DNA of 64,000 nt from Limimaricola soesokkakensis (GCF_900172345.1 NZ_FWFY01000005.1:124001-188000), one strand, 5' to 3'. Counted from the stretch's first letter, positions 26,564 through 35,293 are shown. The notes: generated from the sequence alone by a model not told the origin. Made by a program: numbers and translations.

Positions 26564-27676
26564 TCAGCCCGATACCGCCGTCGCGAACCGGCCCGGCGAG
26601 AGGGCAGAGACGACGTGCTGCGGCAGGGCGGAGGCCCGGTCGAGACAGAGATCCGCGGCGAGCCGCGACAGGGCCGGGGCGGTCTGCACGCCGTAGCCGC
26701 CCTGTCCGGCAAGCCAGAACAGCCCGGTCCGCGCCGGATCGAAGCCGACGACGGGACTGCGATCGGGCGCGAAGCTGCGCAGGCCAGCCCAGCTGCCTTC
26801 GACCCGGCTGACCGGGACGGTCACCGCCTGCTCGTAGCGGTGCAGCCCCTCGGCCAGGACCATGTCGTCGGGCCAGGCGTCATGCGGATCGACGGGGTCC
26901 TCGTCTGCGGGCGACACCATCAGCTTTCCGGCCTCGGGCTTGGCGTACCAGCCCTCGGCGGCCGAGGCGAACATCGGCCAGTCGTCAAGCGCCACGTCCT
27001 CGGGCATCGGCAGGATCGCGGCGGAGCGGCGCATCGGCGTGATGCCAAGCGGCGCGGCCCCGGCGGCGCGGGCCACCATGTCGGCCCAGGCCCCGGCCGC
27101 GTTGATCAGCACCGGCGCGGTGATCTGGCCCTCATCCGTCTCGATCCGCCACAGGCCGGCTTCGTGCCGCAGCGCCCCAACGCGCAGCCCGGTCACGATA
27201 CGCCCGCCCCGAAGGCGCAGCAGTCGCGCGTAGCCCTGAAGCATCCGATCGACATCGATGTCCTGCGCGTCGCGTTCGAGCAGCGCCGCCACGATGCACT
27301 CCCGCTTGAGGATCGGCACGACCTCCACGGCCTCGGCGGGGCTCAGCCGCTCGAGCCCGGAGGCGCCGTCTGCATAGGCCTCGAGGGCATCCATCTCGCT
27401 CTCGTTTGCGACCAGCAGCTCGCCGCGCGGAGACAGCAGGCTGCGATCCGAAACGCCTTCGGGCGCGTCCAGGAACGGGGCCGAGGCGGCGTTGAGCGCG
27501 CGCAGCGTGGCATTGCCGTAGTTGCGGATGAACAGCGCGGCGGACCGCCCCGTCGCGTGGTAGCCGATCGAGGGTTCGGCCTCGATCACCGTGACGCGCG
27601 CCTCGGCGGCGATCTCGGCGGCGGCGCTGATCCCGGCGATACCGCCGCCCAGCACGATGACGTCGTTTTCCCTCAT
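26564..27676 (-). CDS. FAD-dependent oxidoreductase of the DAO family (D-amino acid/glycine oxidase-like)
   Basis: A 370-residue flavoprotein with the N-terminal fingerprint 'VIVLGGGIAGISAAAEIA' (6-23), 'GYHATGRSAALFIRNYG' and a C-terminal 'LFWLAGQGGYGVQTAPALSR'. It is most like D-amino-acid dehydrogenase or glycine/sarcosine oxidase homologues that lack a GcvT domain. It starts 2 bp after the GhrA-like gene stops, so it is the distal gene of the ABC-transporter operon. It may oxidise the imported substrate to a keto acid that the GhrA-like reductase then handles; that is inferred from adjacency. Substrate unknown. Confidence 0.8.
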   Translation of the reverse strand: MRENDVIVLGGGIAGISAAAEIAAEARVTVIEAEPSIGYHATGRSAALFIRNYGNATLRALNAASAPFLDAPEGVSDRSLLSPRGELLVANESEMDALEAYADGASGLERLSPAEAVEVVPILKRECIVAALLERDAQDIDVDRMLQGYARLLRLRGGRIVTGLRVGALRHEAGLWRIETDEGQITAPVLINAAGAWADMVARAAGAAPLGITPMRRSAAILPMPEDVALDDWPMFASAAEGWYAKPEAGKLMVSPADEDPVDPHDAWPDDMVLAEGLHRYEQAVTVPVSRVEGSWAGLRSFAPDRSPVVGFDPARTGLFWLAGQGGYGVQTAPALSRLAADLCLDRASALPQHVVSALSPGRFATAVSG

Positions 27677-27678
27677 GC

Positions 27679-28575
27679 TCAGAGCGCCTCCATTTCGCGT
27701 CGCACGTTTTCAACCACCGCCCCGGCCTCCGCCTCGCCCGCGATATGCGGGGTCACGAGGATCTTCGGATGGTCCCAGAACGGGTGGCCGCGCGGCAGCG
27801 GCTCGGTCGCGAAGACGTCGAGCGACGCGCCCGAGATCTGGCCGCTGTCGAGCGCCGCGAGCAGGTCCTCCTCGACCAGCTGGCCGCCGCGGCCCATCTG
27901 GATCAGTGCCGCGCCGCGCGGCAGCGCGTCGAACAGCGTCTGGTCGAGCAGGCCGCGCGTTTCCGGCGTCATCGGCAGCACGTTGATCAGGATGTCGGTC
28001 CCGGCGAGGAACGCCGCGCGTCGATTTTGGGTCAGATGCGTGACGCCCGGTTCGGGGTCGGGCGGGCGGCGCGTCAGGCTGGTGACGGGATAGCCGAGCG
28101 CCACGAGGCTGCGGGCGATCTGCCGACCCATGAAGCCGAGGCCGAGAATGCCGATGCGCCGCCGCGCCGGGCTGGCGCCGCCGGCGCGGCGGGCCCATTC
28201 GTGCCGGGCCTGCGCCGCGATGAGATCGGCCATGCCGCGATGGTGCCAGAGCACCTGGAACACCGCGAAGCCCGCCATCTGCAGCGCCTGATCGGGATCG
28301 CGCAGCCGGATCAGCGGAATGTCCCGGGGCAGGGAGCGGCTGGCCGTGATCCCGTCCGTACCTGCGGCGATGGAGAAGACCGCGCGCAGGTTGGGATAGG
28401 GGGTGAAGGCCTCCTGGCCCGGCCGCCAGGCGAGGGCGAACTCGATCTCTGCGGGATCCTCGATCCGCTCGGGCGGGCGCAGGTCGAGCGTGGGTTCGGC
28501 CTCGAAATGCGGGCCGAACAGGCGCATCAGGTCAAGCCGCTCGCAGAGCGCGACACCCTTGTGCACGCGGCCCAT
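27679..28575 (-). CDS. D-2-hydroxyacid dehydrogenase, glyoxylate/hydroxypyruvate reductase A-like
   Basis: A 298-residue NAD(P)-dependent 2-hydroxyacid dehydrogenase of the GhrA type. The Rossmann fingerprint is 'IGILGLGFMGRQIARSL' near residue 140, with 'INVLPMTPETRGLLDQTLFD', 'AALIQMGRGGQLVEEDLLAA' and the catalytic His segment 'HPKILVTPHIAGEAE'. The family reduces glyoxylate and hydroxypyruvate, or oxidises hydroxyacids in the reverse direction. Its ATG overlaps the stop of the ABC ATPase gene as TGATG, unusual company for this enzyme. It suggests that the imported compound yields glyoxylate, hydroxypyruvate or another 2-keto acid. Confidence 0.83.
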   Translation of the reverse strand: MGRVHKGVALCERLDLMRLFGPHFEAEPTLDLRPPERIEDPAEIEFALAWRPGQEAFTPYPNLRAVFSIAAGTDGITASRSLPRDIPLIRLRDPDQALQMAGFAVFQVLWHHRGMADLIAAQARHEWARRAGGASPARRRIGILGLGFMGRQIARSLVALGYPVTSLTRRPPDPEPGVTHLTQNRRAAFLAGTDILINVLPMTPETRGLLDQTLFDALPRGAALIQMGRGGQLVEEDLLAALDSGQISGASLDVFATEPLPRGHPFWDHPKILVTPHIAGEAEAGAVVENVRREMEAL

Positions 28576-30209
28576 CAGATCGCCTCGGCGCGTGCGGGCG
28601 ATCCGCCATCGGCCCAGCTCGCGCCGGGCACCGCGTCGAGCAGGCTGCGGGTATAGGGGTCGCGCGGGTTCAGGAACACCTCGTCGACCGGGCCGATTTC
28701 GACCAGCCGTCCCTTCTGCATCACGGCGATCCTGTCGCAGAGCTGCGCCGCGACCCTCAGGTCATGGGTGATGAAGAGTAGCGACAGGCCGAGCCGCGCG
28801 CGCAGATCGCGCAGCAGGTCGAGCACCTGCGCCTGGATAGAAACGTCGAGCGCCGAGACCGCTTCGTCGGCGATGATCAGGTCGGGGTCCATGGCAAGCG
28901 CTCGGGCGATGCCGATGCGTTGGCGCTGGCCGCCCGAGAACTCGTGGGGGTAGCGGTCGGCGGCGTCCGCGCCCAGTCCGACCACCTCCAGAAGCTCGCG
29001 GGCGCGGGCCTCGGCGTCGCGCTTCGCGACGCCCTGCGCCACCGGCCCCTCGGAGATCGAGCGCAGGATGCGCGCGCGGGGGTTGAGCGAGGCGTAGGGG
29101 TCCTGGAACACCATCTGCACCCGGCGGCGGGCGCGGCGCAGCGCGTTCGCATCCAGCGCGGCCATGTCCTCGCCACCGACTAGGATCCGGCCGCTGTCCG
29201 GATCGACGAGGCGCACCACGGCGCGGCCAAGCGTCGACTTGCCCGAGCCGCTTTCGCCCACGAGGCCCAGCACCTCGCCCTTGGCGATGGTGAGCGAGAC
29301 GTCGTCGATGGCGCGTACCTCGCGCGCGGCGCGGCCCCAGCCGCCGCCGGTGCGGTAGGTCTTGCGCAGGTTGCGGATCTCCAGCGCCGGGGCGGCGGTG
29401 ACCCGGTCGGGGCGCGGCACCGCGTTCGAGGGGATCGCGTCGAGCAGACGGCGGGTATAGTCGTGCTTGGGCGCCGCGAGCACCTCGGCCGCCGGGCCGG
29501 TCTCGACCATTTCGCCATGGCGCATGACGATGACCCTGTCGGCGATCTCGGCGACGACGCCGAAATCATGGGTGATGAACATCACCGCCATGCCGTGCCT
29601 TTGCCGGATCTCGGCGATCAGATCGAGGATCTGCGCCTGCGTCGTGACGTCGAGCGCGGTGGTCGGCTCGTCGGCGATCAGGATCTCGGGTTCGAGCGCC
29701 AGCGCCATGGCGATCATCGCCCGCTGCCGCTGGCCGCCAGAGAGCTGGAACGGGTAGGCGCGGATGATCTTCTTGGGATCGGGCAGGCCCACCTCCTCGA
29801 TCAGCGCTAGCGCGCGGGCGCGCCGTTCGGTCGGGGTCAGTAACCCATGCGCCTCGAACACCTCCGATATCTGGTCGCCGATCCGCATCAGCGGGTTGAG
29901 CGCGGTCATCGGCTCCTGGAAGATCATGCCGATCTTCGCGCCCCTGAGCGCGCGGCGCTCGGCCTCGGGCAGGGCCAGCACGTCGCGACCGCCGAAGATC
30001 GCGCGGCCACCGCCTATCGTCACCGCGCCCGGCAGCAGCCCCATCAGGGCGCTGGCGGTCATCGACTTGCCCGAACCGCTCTCGCCCACCACGCAGAGCA
30101 CCTCGCCGCGCGCCAGCGTGAAGCTCAGATCATGCACGGCATGGGCGCGGTCGGCGCCGGATGGCAGGTCGAGGGTCAGGTTCTCGATGCGCAGGACAGT
30201 GTCGCTCAT
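28575..30209 (-). CDS. fused dipeptide/oligopeptide-type ABC transporter ATP-binding protein (DppD-DppF fusion)
   Basis: A 544-residue protein with two complete ABC ATPase domains. The first has Walker A 'GESGSGKSMTAS', signature 'LSGGQRQRAM' and Walker B 'ILIADEPTTALD'. The second has 'GESGSGKSTLGR', 'FSGGQRQRIG' and 'LIIADEAVSALD'. Both are followed by the oligopeptide-specific C-terminal region ('DYTRRLLDAIP' and 'DPYTRSLLDAVPG'). It powers the transporter formed with the two permeases. The start at 30209 (M-S-D-T-V-L-R) overlaps the DppC-like stop as ATGA. Such fused ATPases are common in Rhizobiales and Rhodobacterales. Confidence 0.93.
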   Translation of the reverse strand: MSDTVLRIENLTLDLPSGADRAHAVHDLSFTLARGEVLCVVGESGSGKSMTASALMGLLPGAVTIGGGRAIFGGRDVLALPEAERRALRGAKIGMIFQEPMTALNPLMRIGDQISEVFEAHGLLTPTERRARALALIEEVGLPDPKKIIRAYPFQLSGGQRQRAMIAMALALEPEILIADEPTTALDVTTQAQILDLIAEIRQRHGMAVMFITHDFGVVAEIADRVIVMRHGEMVETGPAAEVLAAPKHDYTRRLLDAIPSNAVPRPDRVTAAPALEIRNLRKTYRTGGGWGRAAREVRAIDDVSLTIAKGEVLGLVGESGSGKSTLGRAVVRLVDPDSGRILVGGEDMAALDANALRRARRRVQMVFQDPYASLNPRARILRSISEGPVAQGVAKRDAEARARELLEVVGLGADAADRYPHEFSGGQRQRIGIARALAMDPDLIIADEAVSALDVSIQAQVLDLLRDLRARLGLSLLFITHDLRVAAQLCDRIAVMQKGRLVEIGPVDEVFLNPRDPYTRSLLDAVPGASWADGGSPARAEAI

Positions 30210-31048
30210 GCCCGGCCCTTCCGGTTGAGATGCGGGTTCATCGCGTCGTTCAGCCCCTCGCCGATCAGGTTCAGCGCCAGCACGGTGATGACGATGGCGA
30301 GGCCGGGAAAGAAGCTCAGCCACCAGGCCGAGCGGATCACGGTGCGCGCGGCGCCGATCATGTAGCCCCATGACATGATGTTGGGATCGCCGAGGCCGAG
30401 AAAGGCGAGCGAGCTTTCGAGGAGGATCGCAGTGGCGACCATCAGCGAGGCCATGACGATGATCGGCGACATCGCGTTGGGCAGGATCTGGCCCAGCAGG
30501 ATGCGCCGGTTCGACAGCCCGGCAAGCTGCGCGGCATCGACGAATTCGCGTTTCGACAACGACAGCACTTCGGCCCGCACGAGCCGGGCGACGGGCGGCC
30601 ATGAGACGATGGCGATGGCCAGCGTGATCGAAGTGAGCGTCGGCTCAAGGATCGCCACCAGCACGATGGCCAGCGCGAAGTTGGGGATGGTCTGGAAGAA
30701 TTCGGTAAAGCGCATCGCCGCCTCGTCGACCCAGCCGCCGTAATAGCCTGCGACCGCCCCCAGCGGCACGCCGATGGCCAGCGCCACCAGCGTCGAGACG
30801 AGACCCACGAGCAGCGAGACCCGCGCGCCATAGGCGAGGCCCGCCGCGACGTCGCGGCCCAGCGTGTCGGTGCCCAAGGGCAGGCCTTCGGTCGCGAAGG
30901 GGGTGAGGAAGGGGCGCTGCACCATCTGCCATGGCCCCTTGGGGAATATCAGCGGCGCGATGAGTGCCACGATGATCACGGCGGCGAGCAGCACGAGGCC
31001 GAGGATCGCGCCGCGATTGCGGGAGAAGCGGGACCAGAAATCGCTCAT
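30206..31048 (-). CDS. ABC transporter permease, DppC-type
   Basis: A 280-residue inner-membrane permease with an N-terminal OppC_N helix ('GAILGLVLLAAVIIVALIAP') and the binding-protein-dependent transport domain. The EAA-type cytoplasmic loop is 'EFVDAAQLAGLSNRRILLGQ' followed by 'ILPNAMSPIIV', and the conserved 'LGTDTLGRDV' precedes helix 2. The start at 31048 (M-S-D-F-W) overlaps the DppB-like stop as ATGA. It pairs with the next permease as the channel for the substrate delivered by the binding protein at 32.1-33.6 kb. Confidence 0.93.
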   Translation of the reverse strand: MSDFWSRFSRNRGAILGLVLLAAVIIVALIAPLIFPKGPWQMVQRPFLTPFATEGLPLGTDTLGRDVAAGLAYGARVSLLVGLVSTLVALAIGVPLGAVAGYYGGWVDEAAMRFTEFFQTIPNFALAIVLVAILEPTLTSITLAIAIVSWPPVARLVRAEVLSLSKREFVDAAQLAGLSNRRILLGQILPNAMSPIIVMASLMVATAILLESSLAFLGLGDPNIMSWGYMIGAARTVIRSAWWLSFFPGLAIVITVLALNLIGEGLNDAMNPHLNRKGRA

Positions 31049-32022
31049 CGCGTGGCTCCGATGCGGGGGTCGATCAGCCGATAGACGAGATCGGTGACGA
31101 TGTTGAACAGGATGACCATCGCGGCCGAGATCAGGAACACGCCCAGGAGCGTGTTGTAGTCGCGCGCCTGCAGGCTTTCGAACATCAGCCGTCCGATGCC
31201 GGGCCATGCGAAGACCGTCTCGGTCAGCACCGCGCCGCCGACCAGCTGGCCGGCCTGAAGACCGGCAAGGGTGACGACCGGCAAGAGCGCGTTGCGCAGG
31301 ATGTGGCGGCGGCGGATCACCCGGTCGGGCAGGCCCTTGGCGCGCGCGGTCTTCACGAAGTCCATCTGCGCCACCTCGAGCATCGAGGCGCGGGTCATAC
31401 GAGTGTAGACCGCCATGAAGAACAGCCCCAGCGTGGTGGCGGGCAGGATCAGGTGCTTGAGAATGTCGAGGGCGCGGGAAAGCCCGGTGAAACCGCCGCC
31501 CACCGTCTCGTAGCCGAAGCCGGGTAGCCAGCCGAGCCAGACCGAGAATACCAGCACCGCCATCAGCGCCGCCCAGTAGAGCGGCGTGGCGTAGAACAGC
31601 AGCGCGATGCCGGTGATGACGCTGTCTCCGGCGCGGCCGACCCGGGCCGAGGCGGCGACGCCCATGGCGACGCCGAACAGCAGCGAGATGCCGAAGGCGG
31701 TGAGGGTCAGCAGCAATGTCGCGGGCAGCCGCTCCATGATCAGGTCGAACACCGGCGCGCCCTGCCGGTAGGAGTAGCCCAGATCGAACTGGATGATGTT
31801 GCCGACATAGTTCCACAGCTGCACGTAGAGCGGCTGGTCGAGGCCGAAACGCTCGCGCAGCTGGGCGATGAAGATCTCGTCGGCGGCGCCCGCCTCGCCC
31901 GCCATGACGGCGGCGGGATCGCCGGGGGCGGCGTGGATCAGCAGGAAGTTCAGCACCACGATCGCCAGAAGCGTGATCGCGGCCTTGATGAGCCGTCCGA
32001 GGACGGTGGTGGCGATGGCCAT
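31045..32022 (-). CDS. ABC transporter permease, DppB-type
   Basis: A 325-residue permease with six helices. The DppB N-terminus 'LLAIVVLNFLLIHAAPGDPA' is typical, as are 'GLDQPLYVQLWNYVGNIIQF', 'DLGYSYRQGAPVFDLIMERL' and the EAA loop 'DFVKTARAKGLPDRVIRRRH'. It lies downstream of the binding protein gene, separated by 71 bp containing a strong hairpin, and is coupled to the DppC-like gene. Dpp/Opp-type systems import di- and oligopeptides but also many non-peptides such as opines, microcins, nickel chelates and glycosides. Confidence 0.93.
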   Translation of the reverse strand: MAIATTVLGRLIKAAITLLAIVVLNFLLIHAAPGDPAAVMAGEAGAADEIFIAQLRERFGLDQPLYVQLWNYVGNIIQFDLGYSYRQGAPVFDLIMERLPATLLLTLTAFGISLLFGVAMGVAASARVGRAGDSVITGIALLFYATPLYWAALMAVLVFSVWLGWLPGFGYETVGGGFTGLSRALDILKHLILPATTLGLFFMAVYTRMTRASMLEVAQMDFVKTARAKGLPDRVIRRRHILRNALLPVVTLAGLQAGQLVGGAVLTETVFAWPGIGRLMFESLQARDYNTLLGVFLISAAMVILFNIVTDLVYRLIDPRIGATR

Positions 32023-32051
32023 GCCGGGGGCTCTCCGTTGCGATGGCGAGG

Positions 32052-32079
32052 CGCCGGGGCGGGCGGGGCCGCCCCGGCG
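32052..32079 (-). other. intercistronic hairpin between binding-protein and permease genes
   Basis: CGCCGGGGCGG (32052-32062) pairs perfectly with CCGCCCCGGCG (32069-32079) around a 6-base loop. It lies 15 bp after the substrate-binding protein stop. Such hairpins usually protect or partly terminate the transcript so that the binding protein is made in excess over the membrane components. Confidence 0.65.
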
Positions 32080-32093
32080 GGGTCAGCGTCGCG

Positions 32094-33635
32094 TCACTGC
32101 TTGATCCAGGTGTCGCGCAGGCCGTCGTTCACGCCGATGGCGGTGGTGACCAGATCCTGCACCTTGCAGTCGTAGAGCGTCGGGAATTCCAGCTCCAGAA
32201 GCCAAGCCACGGGCGCGTCCTCGACGATCTCCTGCTGGATCTCGGTATAGAGCTTCTGGCGCTCCTCCTTGCCCAGCGTCACCGCCGCCTCGGCCCATTT
32301 CGCGTCGAGCTCGGGGTTGCGATAGCCCTCGACGTTGTTCCACGGGCTGCCCTTCTCGATCTGGTCCTCGAGATAGTTGCGCGCAGTGCCGAGCGCCGGG
32401 TCGCCGTACTGGTAGAGATAGGTGAAGGCGAGATCGTAGTCCCACTCGCTGGTCTTCTGGTTCCAGCCCGCGACGTCGGCGCTGTCGATCTCGACCTCGA
32501 TGCCGACCTCCTGCAGGTTCTGCTTCACGGCTTCGGCCCAACGCTGCCAGGTCTCGCCATAGGGCAGGGGCAGGATGCGCACCGGCTCGCCGTCATAGCC
32601 CATCTCCTCGAGCAGGGCGCGGGCCTTGTCGGGGTCGTGGCTGTAATCGGTGACGTCGTCGGTGTAGAAATTGGTGCGCGAGCTGACCGGGCCGGTCGCG
32701 ACCTTGCCAAAGCCGTTCCAGACCACGTCGCGCACGAATTCGCGGTCCATCGCGTACATCACCGCCTGCCGGAAGCGCTCGTCCGAGGTCGGGCCCTCGC
32801 GGTTGTTCATCCACATGAAGCTGTGCGGCGCGAGAAACTCCCAGCCCTCGCCGGTCGAGCAGGTGTCCTCGTCCTCCATCAGCCGCGCCACGTCCCAGTT
32901 CTCGATCGAGCCGCCGGGCAGCACGTCGGCCTCGCCGGTCTCGAAGGCGACAGCGCGCGAGGCGGCGTCGGGGATGACGCGGAAGAACACCTCGTCGAGA
33001 TATGGCTTGCCGTCGAGATAGTAGTCCTCGTTCTTCACGAGGTGGATGTGGCTGCCCTTTTCCCAGGCCTCGAACTTGAACGGGCCGGTGCCGATCGGCG
33101 TCGCGTTCATTTCGTTGTTGGCGTAGTCGGTGCCCGCATAGATGTGCTTCGGCACGATCGGCATGGTGCCGGCCTCGAAGCTGTTGATGAATGGGCCGAA
33201 GGGCTCGGAGAGCTGGAACACCACCGTATTGGCGTCGGGAGCGGTGATGCTCTCGACGTAGTTCAGGCTGACGCGCAGCCGCGAATGGGTTTCGCGCAGG
33301 AACTCGTCGGCGGAGAAGACCACGTCCTCGGCCGAGAAGGGCTCGCCGTCATGCCAGGTGACGCCCTCGTGCAGGTGGAAGGTGTAGGTGAGGCCGTCCT
33401 CGGAGATCTCCCAGCTCTTGGCGAGCGATGGCTGCGGCTGGAGGTCGGTGTCGTAGCGCAGCAGGCTCTCGTAGATATGGCCCGCGACCATCTGCGTGGG
33501 GCCGTTCTGCACGAGGCCGAGCATCAGGCTCGGCGGCTCGGGCTGCACCACGATGTCGAGGCGTCCGCCCTGCTCCTGCGCGAAGGCGCCGGTGGCCGCG
33601 GCCACGAGGAAACTCGTCGTCAGCAAATGCTTCAT
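32094..33635 (-). CDS. ABC transporter substrate-binding protein, family 5 (peptide/opine/nickel-type)
   Basis: A 513-residue exported binding protein. Residues 1-19 form a signal peptide ending A-F-A before Q-E-Q. The SBP_bac_5 marks are 'LAKSWEISEDGLTYTFHLHE', 'GVTWHDGEPFSAEDVVFSAD' and 'GTGPFKFEAWEKGSHIHLVK'. It delivers the substrate to the Dpp-type permeases and is the first transporter gene of the operon, 70 bp downstream of the class II aldolase gene. Family 5 proteins bind peptides and also non-peptides, so the ligand is open; local enzymes suggest an acylated amine or amino acid. Confidence 0.92.
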   Translation of the reverse strand: MKHLLTTSFLVAAATGAFAQEQGGRLDIVVQPEPPSLMLGLVQNGPTQMVAGHIYESLLRYDTDLQPQPSLAKSWEISEDGLTYTFHLHEGVTWHDGEPFSAEDVVFSADEFLRETHSRLRVSLNYVESITAPDANTVVFQLSEPFGPFINSFEAGTMPIVPKHIYAGTDYANNEMNATPIGTGPFKFEAWEKGSHIHLVKNEDYYLDGKPYLDEVFFRVIPDAASRAVAFETGEADVLPGGSIENWDVARLMEDEDTCSTGEGWEFLAPHSFMWMNNREGPTSDERFRQAVMYAMDREFVRDVVWNGFGKVATGPVSSRTNFYTDDVTDYSHDPDKARALLEEMGYDGEPVRILPLPYGETWQRWAEAVKQNLQEVGIEVEIDSADVAGWNQKTSEWDYDLAFTYLYQYGDPALGTARNYLEDQIEKGSPWNNVEGYRNPELDAKWAEAAVTLGKEERQKLYTEIQQEIVEDAPVAWLLELEFPTLYDCKVQDLVTTAIGVNDGLRDTWIKQ

Positions 33636-33705
33636 CTGTCTTCCCTGTCGGTCTGTTGGTGTGGTCCTGCTTTGAGTGACCTTCTTTTTATTCTCTTGCG
33701 CCCGT

Positions 33706-34485
33706 TCAGGCGTCGAAGCCCGGCGCCGTCCGTTCGAGACGGCGCAGCTCGGCGGCCCATTCCGGATCGGGCTTGCCGTCGATCTCGTAGCGGTCGTAGC
33801 CGCGCTGGTACTGGCGCGCCGTGTGCGCGGCGATCTCGTCGGAGAGCGGACGCGGCCTCAGCCCCATGCCGAGCGCCGCGATCTGCGCCTTGCAGGAACG
33901 TTCGAGGTTCAGCGTCAGCTTCACCGCCTCAGCCACCGAGCGGCCGCAGGTGAGCATGCCGTGGTTGCGCAGCACCATCACGTTCTTCGGGCCGAGATCG
34001 GCGATCAGCCGTTCGCGTTCCGCGAGGTCGAGCGCGATGCCCTCGTAATCATGATAGGCGACCTGCCCGTGGAACTGCGCCGACCACTGGTTCAGCGACA
34101 GCAGGCCCTCCTCGACCGATGAGACCGCGACGCCCGCCACCGTGTGGGTGTGCAGCACGCAGACCGCGTCGTGGCGCGCCATGTGCACCGCCGAATGGAT
34201 GGTGAAGCCCGCCGCGTTGACGCCCGCGCCGTAAGGGTCGTCGATCACGGCGCCGCTCTCGTCGACGGTGACGAGGCTCGACGCCGTCACCTCGTCGAAA
34301 CGCAGGCCGAAGGGGTTGAGCAGGAACCGCTTCTCGCCGTCCGGTCCGTCGGGGAGCCGCGCCGAGATATGGGTGTAGATCCCGTCATCCATGCCTTCGA
34401 GCGCGATCAGCCGATAGGCGGCGGCGAGGTCGCGCCTGAGCGCGCCGACGTCTTCGATGGTGCTGCCTCCCAGTCCGTCGGCCAT
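33706..34485 (-). CDS. class II aldolase/adducin-family protein
   Basis: A 259-residue class II aldolase/adducin domain. The metal ligands are visible as 'AVCVLHTHTVAGVAVSS' (His-x-His) and 'NVMVLRNHGMLTCGRSVAEA' (third His), with 'DGIYTHISARLP' near the N-terminus. Members split sugar phosphates, dehydrate or decarboxylate, or have lost activity. This branch resembles those often annotated as 'class II aldolase/adducin' without a known substrate. The start at 34485 has AGGGGA as ribosome site. It is the first gene on the left of a divergent pair, controlled from a region with a perfect palindrome. Confidence 0.83.
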   Translation of the reverse strand: MADGLGGSTIEDVGALRRDLAAAYRLIALEGMDDGIYTHISARLPDGPDGEKRFLLNPFGLRFDEVTASSLVTVDESGAVIDDPYGAGVNAAGFTIHSAVHMARHDAVCVLHTHTVAGVAVSSVEEGLLSLNQWSAQFHGQVAYHDYEGIALDLAERERLIADLGPKNVMVLRNHGMLTCGRSVAEAVKLTLNLERSCKAQIAALGMGLRPRPLSDEIAAHTARQYQRGYDRYEIDGKPDPEWAAELRRLERTAPGFDA

Positions 34486-34551
34486 GCTTCGTCCCCTCTG
34501 CAACGATCCGTCGGGGTCGAGCCTGTCGGGCGTTTGCCGTTCAGTCAAGAA

Positions 34552-34565
34552 GATTGTCGACAATC
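34552..34565. promoter_or_regulatory. perfect palindrome, candidate GntR operator
   Basis: GATTGTCGACAATC is a perfect 14-bp palindrome in the 106-bp gap between the divergent aldolase and GntR genes, 27 bp before the GntR ATG. Its TTGT-N2-ACAA core is the pattern expected for FadR-subfamily (FCD) GntR operators, so it probably serves autoregulation and control of the aldolase/ABC operon. Confidence 0.7.
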
Positions 34566-34591
34566 GACAGAACCGGGTCTAGCTTCGGTTC

Positions 34592-35293
34592 ATGAGCATG
34601 GACCCCGCCCCTGATCCGATCTTTGCCCGCCTCGACCGCGCCGGGCTGGTGCAGCACGTGGTCCGGCTGATCACCGACGCAATTCTGCAGGGGCGCCTGA
34701 AACCAGGCGACCGGCTGACCGAATCCGGCATCGCCCGCGAACTGGGTCTGAGCCGTGCGCCGGTGCGCGAAGCGGCGCGGCTTCTGGAGAATCGTGGCCT
34801 CGTCGTGTCGCAGCCCAATCGTGGCTTCTTCGTACGCGAGGTCACGGTCGAGGCGATCGACAGCCTCTACGAGCTTCGGATCTGCATCGAATGCGCGGCG
34901 GTGGAGCGGCTGGTCGCGGGCGATCCGGCCCAAGCGCTCATCGGGTTGCGCGAGCGGATCGACGAGATGCGGGATCTGGCCGAAGCTGACGATCCGCTGA
35001 GCCAGATCGAGGCCGACATGGCGTTCCACCGGCTGATCTGCCTGCATAGCGGCAATGAGCGCTTCGTCACCGTGTTCGACCAGATCGCCGACGAAACCCA
35101 GCTCAGCCTGATGCTGATTGGGCGGCTCTACGACGATCCGATGCGCATGGCCGAGACCCATGAGCCGGTCTTCGACGCCATCGCCGCACGGGATGCACAG
35201 GGCGCCCGCGCGGCGCTCGAATATCACATCGGCACGGCACGGCGCGTCGTGACCGACATCTTTCGCAAGCTTAAGGAGGACGGCTCCGCATGA
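34592..35293 (+). CDS. GntR-family (FCD-type) transcriptional regulator
   Basis: A 233-residue FadR-subfamily regulator with a winged helix at about 20-85 ('LITDAILQGRLKPGDRLTES', then 'LGLSRAPVREAARLLENRGL') and an FCD ligand-binding domain at about 95-215 with the metal-type H residues ('DMAFHRLICLHSGNERF', then 'THEPVFDAI' and 'LEYHIGTARR'). It is divergent from the aldolase and ABC transporter operon and overlaps the next gene by ATGA, so it is co-transcribed with the deacetylase and aminotransferase it probably controls. Effector unknown. Confidence 0.88.
   Translation: MSMDPAPDPIFARLDRAGLVQHVVRLITDAILQGRLKPGDRLTESGIARELGLSRAPVREAARLLENRGLVVSQPNRGFFVREVTVEAIDSLYELRICIECAAVERLVAGDPAQALIGLRERIDEMRDLAEADDPLSQIEADMAFHRLICLHSGNERFVTVFDQIADETQLSLMLIGRLYDDPMRMAETHEPVFDAIAARDAQGARAALEYHIGTARRVVTDIFRKLKEDGSA

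Noticed and set aside
25750-26712. The upstream open extension of the PuuA-like frame through the GntR gene.
   Set aside because: The extension is antisense to a well-supported GntR regulator. The PuuA-like start at 25749 gives a normal glutamine-synthetase-family N-terminus.
28575-30209. The double ATPase as an accidental fusion or frameshift artefact.
   Set aside because: Both ATPase halves have complete motifs in one frame with a natural linker, and such DppD-DppF fusions are common in this group.
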